DNA of 64,000 bases from Defluviitaleaceae bacterium (lineage in GTDB: Bacteria; Bacillota; Clostridia; Lachnospirales; WQUN01): contig WQZS01000013.1 in assembly GCA_009780585.1 (NCBI GenBank), forward strand, positions 25,922 through 89,921. Direction: 5' to 3'. A model generated the notes under the pieces. That model saw nothing but the letters and a program-made list of their open reading frames with translations. It ran no database searches and had not been told where the DNA came from. Numbering within the stretch: the stretch's first letter is position 1; the number at the start of each line of letters is the position of its first letter. A program made the position numbers and the translations under genes. This document shows, in pieces, positions 31,084 to 40,031 of this stretch.

Positions 31084-31112
31084 ATTTTAAACGATTCGTA
31101 ATAATTTTGCAA
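31084..31112 (-). promoter_or_regulatory. promoter of the ATP synthase operon
   Basis: Minus strand: TTGCAA, exact 17-base spacer, TAAAAT, placed 20-47 bases before the atpZ start. The rest of the 273-base intergenic region (31113-31338) is A/T-rich and holds AACAAATGTTTG near 31170, but no clear plus-strand promoter or riboswitch. Confidence 0.65.
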
Positions 31113-31338
31113 TAATTACGATTATTTTAATAATTAGAAAATAATAAATATTCATATAGAAGATAAAACAAATGTTTGCGGCATCGGGTACCGCTCTTTT
31201 TATGCCGTTCATGACATAAAGGTGTCGTTCATGCAAAACCTATTGAAGTTTAAGGCGTTTTACCCTACGTTGGAATAAAATTTATTAATTATCATCTTCA
31301 TATCCCGTTTGGCAGGGTATCTGTAGGAGGAAAATATC

Positions 31339-34300
31339 ATGATATCAAGGAAAACACTCAAAAAGGTTCTCGCGCTGATCTTGTCATTTGCGCTTATATT
31401 CGGCTTGACCCCCGTAACAATGGCGGGGGACGCGGACGGTGATTACGCCCCCGCCCATGACGGATACCATGGATACGCGGAAGACGCCACCGAACCGGAA
31501 CCGGAAGGAACGGCCGCGCCGGAATTGACGGCAACCGCCCCGGTTATGCTAACGGCCTTCGCGGAACTACCCGAGGCCATCGCGTTAAAGGAGTTTGCGG
31601 CGGGTGAACTTGCGTCCATAAACGGCGTAACCTTCCCCGCGACCCTCTGCGCCGTAAGCGCGGACGGCGGTATTTCCGTACCCGTTGTGAAATGGGTGGA
31701 AATGTGGGGCGAAGTCTTTGACCCGCTTGCGGAATTGGCGGTGTACTACTACATCCCCGTATTGCCGGAGGGCTACGACTGGGAAACGAACTGGCTCGAC
31801 TTGCCGGTGATAACCGTGGCGATTGGGGCGTTTGGCAATCAGGGCATTGTGGCGACGGCAACGGCGGCGGCGTTAGTCACAACAATCAACGGCTTTGCTC
31901 ATGGCGGAACAGGCACGCTTACCGCCGTTGACAACGGCGACAATACCGTAACCGTCACAGGTTCGGTTACGGGTGCAACTAACAGATTGGTTTTGAACAT
32001 TGACAGCAATGTAACCGTCATATGGCAAGCACAATTAAGCGGAAATAATTCATTAGGCATTATAAGAATCGAAGGTACAGGAACATTTCAAGTGGAAACA
32101 GGAGCTTTAATTACAAATAGTGCTAATAATGCACGCACAATCATCATCGACAATGGGGAAACTCCCATTATAAACATCACCGGAGGCTCTGTTACAGGAA
32201 GCGGCACAGGTTCAAGTGTGGTAATTGCTTTACTTGGTTCGGGTGTTACTGTCAATGTAAGCGGCGGTGAAGTTATAAACGAAAATGTAGCCGCTACAGG
32301 AGATACAATTGAAATCACCGCTGGCGGAAATGTCAATGTCAGCGGTAGCGGAAAAGTCGAAGTGCGTGGCACAGGCAGAGCGATTCTTGATTCGACAGGG
32401 ACTATCACGGTTAGCGGCGGCACAATTATCTCGAACAGTGGTACGGCACTTGCGTTGACGGGAACAGGAGGAACAATCAATGTTAGCGGCGGTACAATTA
32501 TCAGAGCAAGCGGCGGTAACGCGATTCTTAACGGCGCAGGGACACAGAATTTCACGGGTGGTTTTGTCATTAACAATAATGCAGGCACGATTAGGGGTAA
32601 TGTAACACTCGCACATGATGTAACGATTCCGAACGGAACAACGGTAACGATTGAAAATGGTGCAATATTAACCGTTCCGAATGGCGTAACGCTCACCAAC
32701 AACGGTTCTTTTACTAATAACGGCGCAATTAATAATTACGGCACAATTAACAGTAACAGCATTATCACAGGCACGGTTACGGGCAACCCGCCGAGAGTCC
32801 ACGCTATCACATTCAGCGTGGTAAACGGCGTTGGCGGCACGCTTACGGCAACTTATAATAGCTTGCCTTTAACATCAGGGGAAATGATTGCACATAACGG
32901 ACATGTTAATTTCACCGCTACACCGACTGCCGGTTGGCGAGTAAAAGAGTGGACAGAGAATGGTGGACACTCCTCTCTTGGTACACAAACTTTAGCTCCG
33001 TTTCATTTTATACAAACACCGCTAACCATCACGGTGGAATTTGAACCCATACCCCGCACTATCACTTTCCGTCTACTTCCCTTATCCGAAGGCGGCGGTG
33101 AAATCCACGATACGCGTACAGTACCGAACGGAACGCTTTTTTCTGCCGTATCTTTACCCGCCAACCCGACACGAGCGGGATTCACTTTCCTTGGTTGGGG
33201 TAACGATAACGGTATGCTTATTTCAGACTTTCCCCACAGCCCGACAATAGAGGGTAATGTAACTTTTTATGCGCAATGGGAATGTATCCATACGCCGAGC
33301 AATACTGCCGCCGTAGCCGCCAATTGCACAATCGACCTTGTTTGTGCTTGCGGGCATGTAATAACGGCGGGCAATGCTTCCCATACATGGGAACAACTCA
33401 ACGCCACACACCATAAATGTGAAAATTGCACCACCGAACAAGCGCATATTTGGGACAACGGAGTAACCGACCCTACAAAAACTTGTGGCGAAATAGCAGA
33501 CGTTCTTTTTACTTGCACCGCTTGCGGTGAAGCAAAAACAGAATCTGATGAAGTTATACAGCATAATTTCACGGGTTGGACAATATCAACCCCCGCAACT
33601 TGTTTAACAAACGCAATCGAAACAGGCACTTGCAACAGACCAAATTGCGGAAACGGAACACCCGCAACCAATACGCGAACCGTTGCAAACAGCGCGCTTG
33701 GGCATAGCAACCCCACAGGCACATGGACGAGCGGAAACGCCGCCACTTGCACCACCGCAAGCACGCGAATAGAAATATGCGCAAGGAGCGGTTGTTCCCA
33801 TGTAATAGCAACCGAAACGCAAGGCGCATTAGGACACACAACAACAACTCCCGGCGGCACTTGTACAAGGTGCGGTCATGTAGTGCCGGGCGGCGGCAAC
33901 GGAAGTGCCGATAATGGGGATACGGACAACGGCGGGAATCAAAGCGGTACGACTTTACCGCAACCCGTACCCACCCCTTCGCCCGCTCCTTCCCCCACAC
34001 CGCAACCCGCTCCTTCCTCCACCCCCACCCCAACGACCACCACCATCCCCGCCACAAGCGGCGCGGCGGCCACAAGCGGCGCAACGGCCGCAAGCGGTGC
34101 GGATACCGTAACAGGCGGCAAGGTGGATATTCCCATATCGGTGGACACCGACACCGGGCAAGTAACGATAAACATTGACGCGCAAACCAAAGACGCCTTG
34201 ATAACCGACGCGCTGGCCAAGGCGGAAGCCCAAGGCGACGACGCGCAACCCATCGTGACCTTCGACCTTTCCGCCGTGGAAAACGCCGCGGCCGCCGAAT

Positions 34301-35367
34301 TGAACGTATCCGCGGCGCAAGCCTTCAGCGAAGCCGAGGTAGCCGTCACGGTGGTGCTTCCCGCGGGGGAAATCACCCTAACGCCCGATGCGTTGGCGAT
34401 GCTTTCGGAGGCGCGTACCGCCGCCGATTCGCCATTGGCGGACGACCGCGGCGCGGTACCCATCACCGTCGAAGCGTCCGTCGTCCCCATAAGCGATCTG
34501 CGCGGTATGCAAGCGGCGCAAGTGCGGGGTTTTGAAACGGTCATCAGCCTTGACGTGTTCGTCGGCGGCGAAAAGGTTGACGTACCCCTTACGGTCAGTC
34601 TGCCGTACACCCTCAAACAGGGCGAGAACCCCGCCGCCGTGCGTGTATGGCACATGGACGCAAGCGGCAGCCTCACCTGCATGAACGGCGTGTTCGACGC
34701 GGAAACGGGCATGATAACCTTTACTATCCAACACCAAAGCTACTTTGTCGTGGGTTACGACCCCGTGGCCCTGTGGGTAAACATTTTCTCCGACGTGCCC
34801 GCGGACGCTTGGTATTACGAAGCGGTGGCGTTCGCCAATTACCACGGCTTATTGGGCGGCGTGGGCGGCGGTCTGTTCGCCCCGCATATGGATATGACAA
34901 GGGCAATGTTTGTAACATTGCTTTTTCGGGCGGAAGGCAGCCCCGCGCCCGTCGGCGTCAACCGCTTTACCGATGTGGCGGAAGGCAGGTGGTACCATAA
35001 CGCCGTGCAATGGGCGGCGGAGCAGGGCTTGGTATCCGGCGTGGGCGGCGGCTTATTCGCGCCCGACAGACCCATTACCCAACGGGAAATGGCGTCCATA
35101 CTGCAACGCTACTCCCATTTCAAAGGCTATGTAATACCGGAGAACAGGGACATCCTAACCCTCATCGACGCGCCGCAAGCATCCTCATGGGCAGGTTCGG
35201 CAGTCCAATCAATGGCGGCGGCGGGCGTCCTTAACAACCACGGCAACGATTTTAACCCGCAAGATACCGCAACCCGCGCCGAAGCAGCGGACATATTCCG
35301 CAACTTCACGCGCTTCGTCGCCGCCGTAAACAATGAAGCAGAAGAACCCCAACGGGGGACAAGTTGA
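31339..35367 (+). CDS. S-layer-homology (SLH) surface protein with beta-helix, List-Bact and CxxC repeats
   Basis: 1342 residues. Signal peptide SRKTLKKVLALILSFALIFG, cleavage near residue 30. Regions by approximate residue: 184-484 right-handed beta-helix-like repeats (NVSGGTI, TVSGGTIIS); 574-645 a Listeria-Bacteroides-type repeat (NPTRAGFTFLGW ... VTFYAQWE); 649-860 cysteine-pair repeats (CACGH, CTACGEAKTE, CARSGCSH, CTRCGH) of the kind seen in Lachnospiraceae surface proteins; 872-905 Pro/Ser/Thr linker; 1148-1327 three SLH repeats (FSDVPADAWYYEAV, FTDVAEGRWYHNAV, and a weaker third) that bind pyruvylated wall polymers. The SLH end predicts non-covalent wall attachment. Base composition drops in the beta-helix part, suggesting a mosaic gene. 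AGGAGG precedes the ATG. Confidence 0.9.
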   Translation: MISRKTLKKVLALILSFALIFGLTPVTMAGDADGDYAPAHDGYHGYAEDATEPEPEGTAAPELTATAPVMLTAFAELPEAIALKEFAAGELASINGVTFPATLCAVSADGGISVPVVKWVEMWGEVFDPLAELAVYYYIPVLPEGYDWETNWLDLPVITVAIGAFGNQGIVATATAAALVTTINGFAHGGTGTLTAVDNGDNTVTVTGSVTGATNRLVLNIDSNVTVIWQAQLSGNNSLGIIRIEGTGTFQVETGALITNSANNARTIIIDNGETPIINITGGSVTGSGTGSSVVIALLGSGVTVNVSGGEVINENVAATGDTIEITAGGNVNVSGSGKVEVRGTGRAILDSTGTITVSGGTIISNSGTALALTGTGGTINVSGGTIIRASGGNAILNGAGTQNFTGGFVINNNAGTIRGNVTLAHDVTIPNGTTVTIENGAILTVPNGVTLTNNGSFTNNGAINNYGTINSNSIITGTVTGNPPRVHAITFSVVNGVGGTLTATYNSLPLTSGEMIAHNGHVNFTATPTAGWRVKEWTENGGHSSLGTQTLAPFHFIQTPLTITVEFEPIPRTITFRLLPLSEGGGEIHDTRTVPNGTLFSAVSLPANPTRAGFTFLGWGNDNGMLISDFPHSPTIEGNVTFYAQWECIHTPSNTAAVAANCTIDLVCACGHVITAGNASHTWEQLNATHHKCENCTTEQAHIWDNGVTDPTKTCGEIADVLFTCTACGEAKTESDEVIQHNFTGWTISTPATCLTNAIETGTCNRPNCGNGTPATNTRTVANSALGHSNPTGTWTSGNAATCTTASTRIEICARSGCSHVIATETQGALGHTTTTPGGTCTRCGHVVPGGGNGSADNGDTDNGGNQSGTTLPQPVPTPSPAPSPTPQPAPSSTPTPTTTTIPATSGAAATSGATAASGADTVTGGKVDIPISVDTDTGQVTINIDAQTKDALITDALAKAEAQGDDAQPIVTFDLSAVENAAAAELNVSAAQAFSEAEVAVTVVLPAGEITLTPDALAMLSEARTAADSPLADDRGAVPITVEASVVPISDLRGMQAAQVRGFETVISLDVFVGGEKVDVPLTVSLPYTLKQGENPAAVRVWHMDASGSLTCMNGVFDAETGMITFTIQHQSYFVVGYDPVALWVNIFSDVPADAWYYEAVAFANYHGLLGGVGGGLFAPHMDMTRAMFVTLLFRAEGSPAPVGVNRFTDVAEGRWYHNAVQWAAEQGLVSGVGGGLFAPDRPITQREMASILQRYSHFKGYVIPENRDILTLIDAPQASSWAGSAVQSMAAAGVLNNHGNDFNPQDTATRAEAADIFRNFTRFVAAVNNEAEEPQRGTS

Positions 35368-35379
35368 AAAACTGTTTTT

Positions 35380-35406
35380 AACTTCTGTCCTACCAGGTCA
35401 GAAGTT
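35380..35406 (+). repeat. hairpin with CCT-ACC-AGG apex, copy 1
   Basis: AACTTCTG and CAGAAGTT form a perfect 8-bp stem; after one mismatch, CCT and AGG pair around the loop ACC. There is no T tract. The same architecture occurs at 47903-47929. Confidence 0.6.
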
Positions 35407-35454
35407 GGGTCGGATAAACCAAAAGAAGAAACGGGGTGCCAACACACCGGACAC

Positions 35455-35645
35455 CAGTGGGGCGGGGGCGGGCGGATGTTCCATAAGCAGCGCCTACGCA
35501 ATCGGGTGATGAACGGCGAACGGGCGCGTTACGTGGTTGGCATCGGGTGCTTGTCAACCGATGCAACCACTTCGCGGACGGAGCCGTTCATCGCCCGATT
35601 GCGTTCAGCGCAGCGTTGGAACATCCGCCCGCTCTCGCTCCACGG
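35455..35645. repeat. 190-nt foldback with about 88-base imperfect arms
   Basis: Arms 35457-35546 and 35558-35644 are inverted copies around an 11-base loop. Best matched blocks: 35470-35483 with 35617-35630 (14 of 14), 35496-35517 with 35583-35604 (21 of 22), and 35533-35546 with 35558-35570 (one bulged base). The region is G/C-rich, has no credible reading frame, and lies 90 bases after the SLH gene. It could be a MITE-like element or a structured 3' RNA. Neither a transposase nor target-site duplication is seen. Confidence 0.75.
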
Positions 35646-35710
35646 AACACAATCAGGTAAGACAACCCCAATAATTTGACATACCCGTAATCACATTCAT
35701 CCCTTCAAAT

Positions 35711-35764
35711 AAAAACCCCATGCGGGAAGCTCAAGCATCAAAAGATGCACCCGCACAGGGTTTT
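35711..35764 (-). terminator. terminator of the ncRNA, minus strand
   Basis: Nested stems AAAACCC/GGGTTTT, TGCGGG/CCCGCA and GCATC/GATGC with loop of four, followed on the minus strand by TTTTTATTT. With A-rich and T-rich ends on both sides it may also stop plus-strand transcription from the SLH gene. Confidence 0.75.
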
Positions 35765-35933
35765 CACTCGCCTCCAAGTACGATTGGAAGCGGTTCAAGG
35801 TTGTTTTAGTTTGTTTAATTGCTCCCTTGTTTGACTTTGCTGTTTCGCGGAACGGTAAACCATTCGGGAGGGCCCGTTACATGCATTACCCGTGACCTTT
35901 ATGACGCGGCCGGCCGGTACATAAAGGTCGTTG
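35711..35933 (-). ncRNA. stand-alone structured ncRNA, about 220 nt
   Basis: Bounded by a near-consensus promoter (35939-35966) and a strong terminator, with no gene downstream on this strand. Predicted stems: GACCTTTATG/CATAAAGGTC (perfect 10 bp, near the 5' end), CGGG-CCCT-CCCG, GCTTCCAA/TTGGAGGC and the nested terminator. Two short frames occur (a 23-codon one starting at the ATG near 35881, and a second in the +1 frame running through the terminator), so an encoded or frameshifted small peptide cannot be excluded. It does not match tmRNA, RNase P RNA or SRP RNA as I know them; 6S-like pairing of the two ends is absent. Confidence 0.6.
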
Positions 35934-35938
35934 GGATT

Positions 35939-35966
35939 ATTATACACACGTCGAACGTAATGTCAA
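35939..35966 (-). promoter_or_regulatory. near-consensus promoter of the ncRNA
   Basis: Minus strand: consensus TTGACA and consensus TATAAT separated by 16 bases. This is the strongest promoter match in the window. AACAAATGTTTG lies just upstream, at 35980-35991. Confidence 0.8.
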
Positions 35967-36001
35967 CACAATGCAATAAACAAATGTTTGTTATGTAAAT
36001 A

Positions 36002-36847
36002 TCAATCATCGCATACCATAAACACCCACAAAATCAATTCAAGGATATCCTGCAGCGCAATTCCCTTCGCATAAGGATAGCTTTTAACATACCCTGCCCA
36101 AATCTTTGCGATCTCGGGGCTATCGGATATGTTTTGTAAATGATTTGAATGGTTATCAATATATTTAACGCTGCCGCGTTCCTCCGCTTTGACCCGAAGC
36201 GCGTGAATCATATCTTTTCGCGAAATGATATCTTTGTTCGCGGACAGCAGTATATAAACATCATAAAAATCACGGCCCCGTGTGTTGGTCACGTTACGCG
36301 AAAGGATGGTTTCAATTTTTTCCGCGAGTATGGTATAGAGGTTATAGGCCATCACAGGAATCGTCCGCTCCCCGAACATTAACCTGTAGTGGTATTCAAT
36401 TTCAACCGGGATGATTGTGTCCCCGGTGGTAATATCGATTTTCATATTAACACGGACGGTGTGGAATACCGCTCGGAGCGAAACCCGGTAATCATCGTAA
36501 TCGCTTATGTCCCGAATATTTTTAATACCCAGCATTTCAAAAATAACGCTGTCGTCCGCGTCGAGTGCGATAATTTCGCTCAAAATATTTACGATACCCT
36601 CACGGCTGACCGGCAAACCTTTCACCGTTGTGTCCATGTCCATAGTGGTGCGGCGGTCTATACCAACCATTGCCGCTATCAGAAAACCGCCTTTAAGAAT
36701 CAAGTTGTCACGGTAGGATGAAATCGATACCCGTTCCAACAAGCGCTCCATCATATAGGTTTGCAAAAGTACGTTTGCCGGCGTGCCGGTTTGCTTTGAT
36801 TTGTTTTTAATCCAATCCTTTAGCTGTGCCGCGTTTGTGAACCTCAC
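36002..36847 (-). CDS. abiEii: AbiEii nucleotidyltransferase toxin
   Basis: 281 residues. Type IV toxin of the AbiE abortive-infection system, a nucleotidyltransferase. The active-site block is LILKGGFLIAAMVG then RRTTMDMDTTVKG (GG and DxD), followed by IPVEIEYHYRLMFG and a conserved LAEKIETILSRN ... GRDFYDVYILL helix that contains the essential lysine and aspartate. It overlaps the antitoxin gene by four bases. The C-terminal part after DFYD is normal. Base composition is lower in G/C than the adjacent cell-wall genes, consistent with transfer. Confidence 0.9.
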   Translation of the reverse strand: MRFTNAAQLKDWIKNKSKQTGTPANVLLQTYMMERLLERVSISSYRDNLILKGGFLIAAMVGIDRRTTMDMDTTVKGLPVSREGIVNILSEIIALDADDSVIFEMLGIKNIRDISDYDDYRVSLRAVFHTVRVNMKIDITTGDTIIPVEIEYHYRLMFGERTIPVMAYNLYTILAEKIETILSRNVTNTRGRDFYDVYILLSANKDIISRKDMIHALRVKAEERGSVKYIDNHSNHLQNISDSPEIAKIWAGYVKSYPYAKGIALQDILELILWVFMVCDD

Positions 36848-37437
36848 ACCAAAACCTCCAAGTATCTGTAAACCATGTCACGGATTTTAAGCGCGGTCGC
36901 GTATTCCAACAGTTTCGCGTTATCCCGTTCCCCACTTTTAATGTATTTTTTTAATGCCGTGAGAACCAAATCCCGATCCAGTTTTTCGATGTGCTTCAAA
37001 CAGTCGCAGAGCGTCCGCTCGGCGTCATAGGCGTTGACTTTCATACCCGAAGGTGTTTCGGTTTCGCAAATACCAAGTTCCATCATCTTCGGGCTGTTGT
37101 AAAAAAAAAGAATACCATCATCCGTCAGCAGCTTTGAATTCCAGCCGGACGGAATCGTCATCATCATTCTGAGCGGATCGCGGTCACTAAGGTCGTGCAG
37201 GAACAGAGCCGTTTCATTTGAAAAAACACCCTTCGGGCAACGGTACTGCGCAACGAAAAAAGGGTCGGGGAAAATATCGGTGCCGACATAAAGTCCGTGA
37301 GCAGCACGCTCAATCAGCCCATTATCCGCCATGCGTTGCATGGTTTTATTTTTAATGCCGTTCTTCCGTGTTTCTTTGGTTGTCAGATAGCCGTTGTGTT
37401 CTTTTAAAAGAGCGAATACTTTGTCAACCGTTTCCAT
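36844..37437 (-). CDS. abiEi: AbiEi antitoxin / transcription regulator
   Basis: 197 residues from ATG 37437, behind AAGGGGTG; an in-frame GTG three codons earlier is inside that ribosome site. N-terminal winged helix (VFALLKEHNGYLTTKET, MADNGLIERAAHGLYV) binds the promoter; the C-terminal part (FSNETALFLHDLSDRDP, VNAYDAERTLCDCLK) is the family domain. In AbiE systems the antitoxin represses the operon and counters the toxin without binding it. It lies immediately downstream of ftsW, where murG or ftsQ would often be. Confidence 0.9.
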   Translation of the reverse strand: METVDKVFALLKEHNGYLTTKETRKNGIKNKTMQRMADNGLIERAAHGLYVGTDIFPDPFFVAQYRCPKGVFSNETALFLHDLSDRDPLRMMMTIPSGWNSKLLTDDGILFFYNSPKMMELGICETETPSGMKVNAYDAERTLCDCLKHIEKLDRDLVLTALKKYIKSGERDNAKLLEYATALKIRDMVYRYLEVLV

Positions 37438-37519
37438 CGTTATCACCCCTTGTATGGATATATTGACGTAATTAGCATGAAATATACGAACAATAAAGAC
37501 AAAAATTATAATGACGTTT

Positions 37520-38701
37520 CTACCCGCTCCGGTCCTTGCTGTAGCGCGAGATATTCAACAAAACCCCCGCCAAAGCCATGCTCACCACCAGCGACGTACC
37601 GCCGTAACTGATGAACGGCAGCGTTACCCCCGTATTGGGTATCGAATTGGTTACAACCGCGATGTTGATAATCGCTTGGAAGGCGATAGCGAATACAATA
37701 CCGATGGCCACCATCGCGCTGAAGGTATCGGGCGCGTTGAGCGCGACGCGTATCCCGCGCCAAATGAATATGCCGAACAACATGATCACCAAAGCCGCGC
37801 CCACGAGGCCGAGTTCCTCCGCGATGATGGCGAAGATGATGTCGTTGTGCGCCTCGGGTACGAAGGAAGCCTGGCGCGAATTGCCGATGCCCAGGCCGAA
37901 CAGACCGCCGCTGGCGATCGCGTACAGGGATTGGATGATTTGGTAGCCCACGGTTTCGGCGTAGGCGAAGGGGTCCTGCCACGCAAGCACCCGCGCGCCG
38001 CGGAAGTTTTCGGCGTTAAACAGATAAAAAACCACGCCGCCGACCGCCCCAACCCCCGCGATGATAAACCGCCAAAGGTACGGGCTGGCGACGAAGATCA
38101 TGCCGAAAGCGATAACGGAGACGATAATCCCCTGCGAAAAGCCGGAATCAAGCACCAAGCCGGAAATTAAACCCGCCACAGCGCAAAAGACGAAGAAGCC
38201 CGGCCAATTGCGCAGGGCACCGTCGTACTTCTCCGTCATCCATGCCATCATAAAGACCGTCGCGGCCTTGGCGATTTCGGAGGGTTGGAAGTTCGTGTTC
38301 GTACCGGGTATGGGGATCCAGCGCTGCGCGCCGCCGGCCGTAATACCGAAGAATAAAGCCAGCAGCAAAAGCCCGATCGTGATTATATACAGCCATTTCG
38401 CCCAGCGCCGGTACCAACCGTAATAAACGTTGGCGAAGAACACCATCGTCACGAATCCGGCGACGGCCATCAAGCCGTTGCGCCGCAGAAAGTAAAAGGA
38501 GTCGAATTCGAATACCGCGCGGGTGGACGCGCGTACGTAACTGGACGAAAAAACCATGATGACGCCGATACACACCAAAACGATGACTACCAGCAAAAGC
38601 GTAAAGTCCATCCCCCCCACGTTTACCAGAGTGGTGGGCTTAGTTTGGTTGGGGTTGTCGCGGGGGCGCGGTTTTAAGGGGCGCGTGTTCGTTTGGGTCA
38701 T
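37520..38701 (-). CDS. ftsW: FtsW/SpoVE-type lipid II polymerase
   Basis: 393 residues with about ten membrane helices. SEDS-family glycosyltransferase that polymerises peptidoglycan together with a class B penicillin-binding protein. Family motifs: GAQRWIPIPG then FQPSEIAKAA, VGYQIIQSLYAIASGGLFGLGIGNSRQ, VPEAHNDIIFAIIAEELGL, and PFISYGGTSLVV. The long cytoplasmic N-terminus is Pro/Arg/Thr-rich. It overlaps murD by four bases. Whether it serves division or spore cortex (SpoVE) cannot be told; the partner encoded in the operon is SpoVD/FtsI-like. Confidence 0.93.
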   Translation of the reverse strand: MTQTNTRPLKPRPRDNPNQTKPTTLVNVGGMDFTLLLVVIVLVCIGVIMVFSSSYVRASTRAVFEFDSFYFLRRNGLMAVAGFVTMVFFANVYYGWYRRWAKWLYIITIGLLLLALFFGITAGGAQRWIPIPGTNTNFQPSEIAKAATVFMMAWMTEKYDGALRNWPGFFVFCAVAGLISGLVLDSGFSQGIIVSVIAFGMIFVASPYLWRFIIAGVGAVGGVVFYLFNAENFRGARVLAWQDPFAYAETVGYQIIQSLYAIASGGLFGLGIGNSRQASFVPEAHNDIIFAIIAEELGLVGAALVIMLFGIFIWRGIRVALNAPDTFSAMVAIGIVFAIAFQAIINIAVVTNSIPNTGVTLPFISYGGTSLVVSMALAGVLLNISRYSKDRSG

Positions 38702-40029
38702 GGCAGTTTCCTCACGTATTCCTTAAATTTTTCCCCGCGCTCCTCAAAGTTGGTGAACATGTCGAAACTGGCGCACGCGGGGGAAAGTACAACGCAATCC
38801 CCGGGCGCGGCATACGCGGCGGCTTTTGTAACGGCTTCCTCCAGGGATGCCGCGCTCGTGTAATCCGTAAAACCGATTGCGTCGCACGCGGACGCGATTT
38901 GCGGCGCGGTTTGCCCGATCAATATCAATTTTTTAACCCGCCCGGGGAAGTGCGCCGCCCACGGCGCGAAGTCGGCTTGTTTATCCGACCCGCCGCCGAT
39001 CAATACAACGCGCCGCCCCATGGCCTTTAACGCACCAATGGCCGCGTCGGTGTTGGTCGCCTTGGAATCGTTGTAATAATCGACCCCGTACAGCGTCTCC
39101 ACGAATTCCAAGCGGTGCGCCACGCCTTGGAAGGCGCGCAGCCCTTCGGCAATCGTCTCCACGGGAACGCCCGCGCACAGGCATATGGCGGTGGCGGCCA
39201 GGGCGTTTTCGGGGTGGGCGCGTACGTGCGTCAGTTGGGCGATGAAGCGTTCGGCGTCCCGCGGGTTTAACCGCGCGTAAATCGAAGCGTCCCGCAGGTA
39301 CACACCCGTATCAATCCGCGGCAACCGCGTGGAGGAAAAGAAAACGGTTTTGCCGGGGGGCTTCATTGCCCGGGTAATGGGGTTTTCGTAGTTAAGCACC
39401 GTAAAGTCGCCCGCCTGCTGGTTGGCAAAGACGCGTGCCTTCATGGCGATATAGGTGTCCATATCGCCGTGGCGGTCGAGGTGGTCCTCGGTCATGTTCA
39501 GCACCGCGCCGATAACGGGGCGAAAGGCGTCGGCTGTTTCCAATTGGAAGCTGGAAATCTCCGCCACGACCAAGGCGTCTTCGTTTAAATCCCCGACCAC
39601 GCCCGTAAGCGGGATGCCGATATTACCCGCCATGACCGTACGCGGGTTGTGGCGCTTCATGATTTCATACACCAACGTAGTGGTGGTGGTCTTACCGTTT
39701 GTACCCGTTATCGCGATCATCGGGCAAGAGCAGCAGCGGTACGCCAGTTCAACCTCGCCCCATACGGGGATGTTTAAGGCATACGCTTTTTGCACGAAGG
39801 GCTTATAAACCGAAATACCGGGGCTGATGATGATCAAGTCAAAATCCTTGATAACATCGTCGGGGTCCTGCCCCAGCATGTATCCAACATTCGGAAGGCG
39901 TTCCCCGTTTATTTCTTTTTTAATATCTTGCAATACAACCGCCGCGCCGCGGTCCGTCAGCAGCTTCGCCGACGCAATGCCGCTGCGGGCGATGCCGCAT
40001 ACCAAAACCCTTTTCCCGTCAAAACGCAT
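38698..40029 (-). CDS. murD: UDP-N-acetylmuramoyl-L-alanine--D-glutamate ligase
   Basis: 443 residues from ATG 40029 (MRFDGKRVLVCG), chosen for AAGGGGTG upstream and homology at the Rossmann-like N-terminus. Adds D-glutamate to the muropeptide precursor in the cytoplasm. ATP-binding TGTNGKTTTTTLV, NMTEDHLDRHGD, YNDSKATNTDA and LSPACASFDMFTNFEERG are conserved. It begins two bases after the mraY stop. Confidence 0.96.
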   Translation of the reverse strand: MRFDGKRVLVCGIARSGIASAKLLTDRGAAVVLQDIKKEINGERLPNVGYMLGQDPDDVIKDFDLIIISPGISVYKPFVQKAYALNIPVWGEVELAYRCCSCPMIAITGTNGKTTTTTLVYEIMKRHNPRTVMAGNIGIPLTGVVGDLNEDALVVAEISSFQLETADAFRPVIGAVLNMTEDHLDRHGDMDTYIAMKARVFANQQAGDFTVLNYENPITRAMKPPGKTVFFSSTRLPRIDTGVYLRDASIYARLNPRDAERFIAQLTHVRAHPENALAATAICLCAGVPVETIAEGLRAFQGVAHRLEFVETLYGVDYYNDSKATNTDAAIGALKAMGRRVVLIGGGSDKQADFAPWAAHFPGRVKKLILIGQTAPQIASACDAIGFTDYTSAASLEEAVTKAAAYAAPGDCVVLSPACASFDMFTNFEERGEKFKEYVRKLP

Positions 40030-40031
40030 AA

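Noticed and set aside
35476..35679. 67-codon frame within the foldback
   Set aside because: It runs through both arms of an inverted repeat and has no ribosome site or plausible protein composition.
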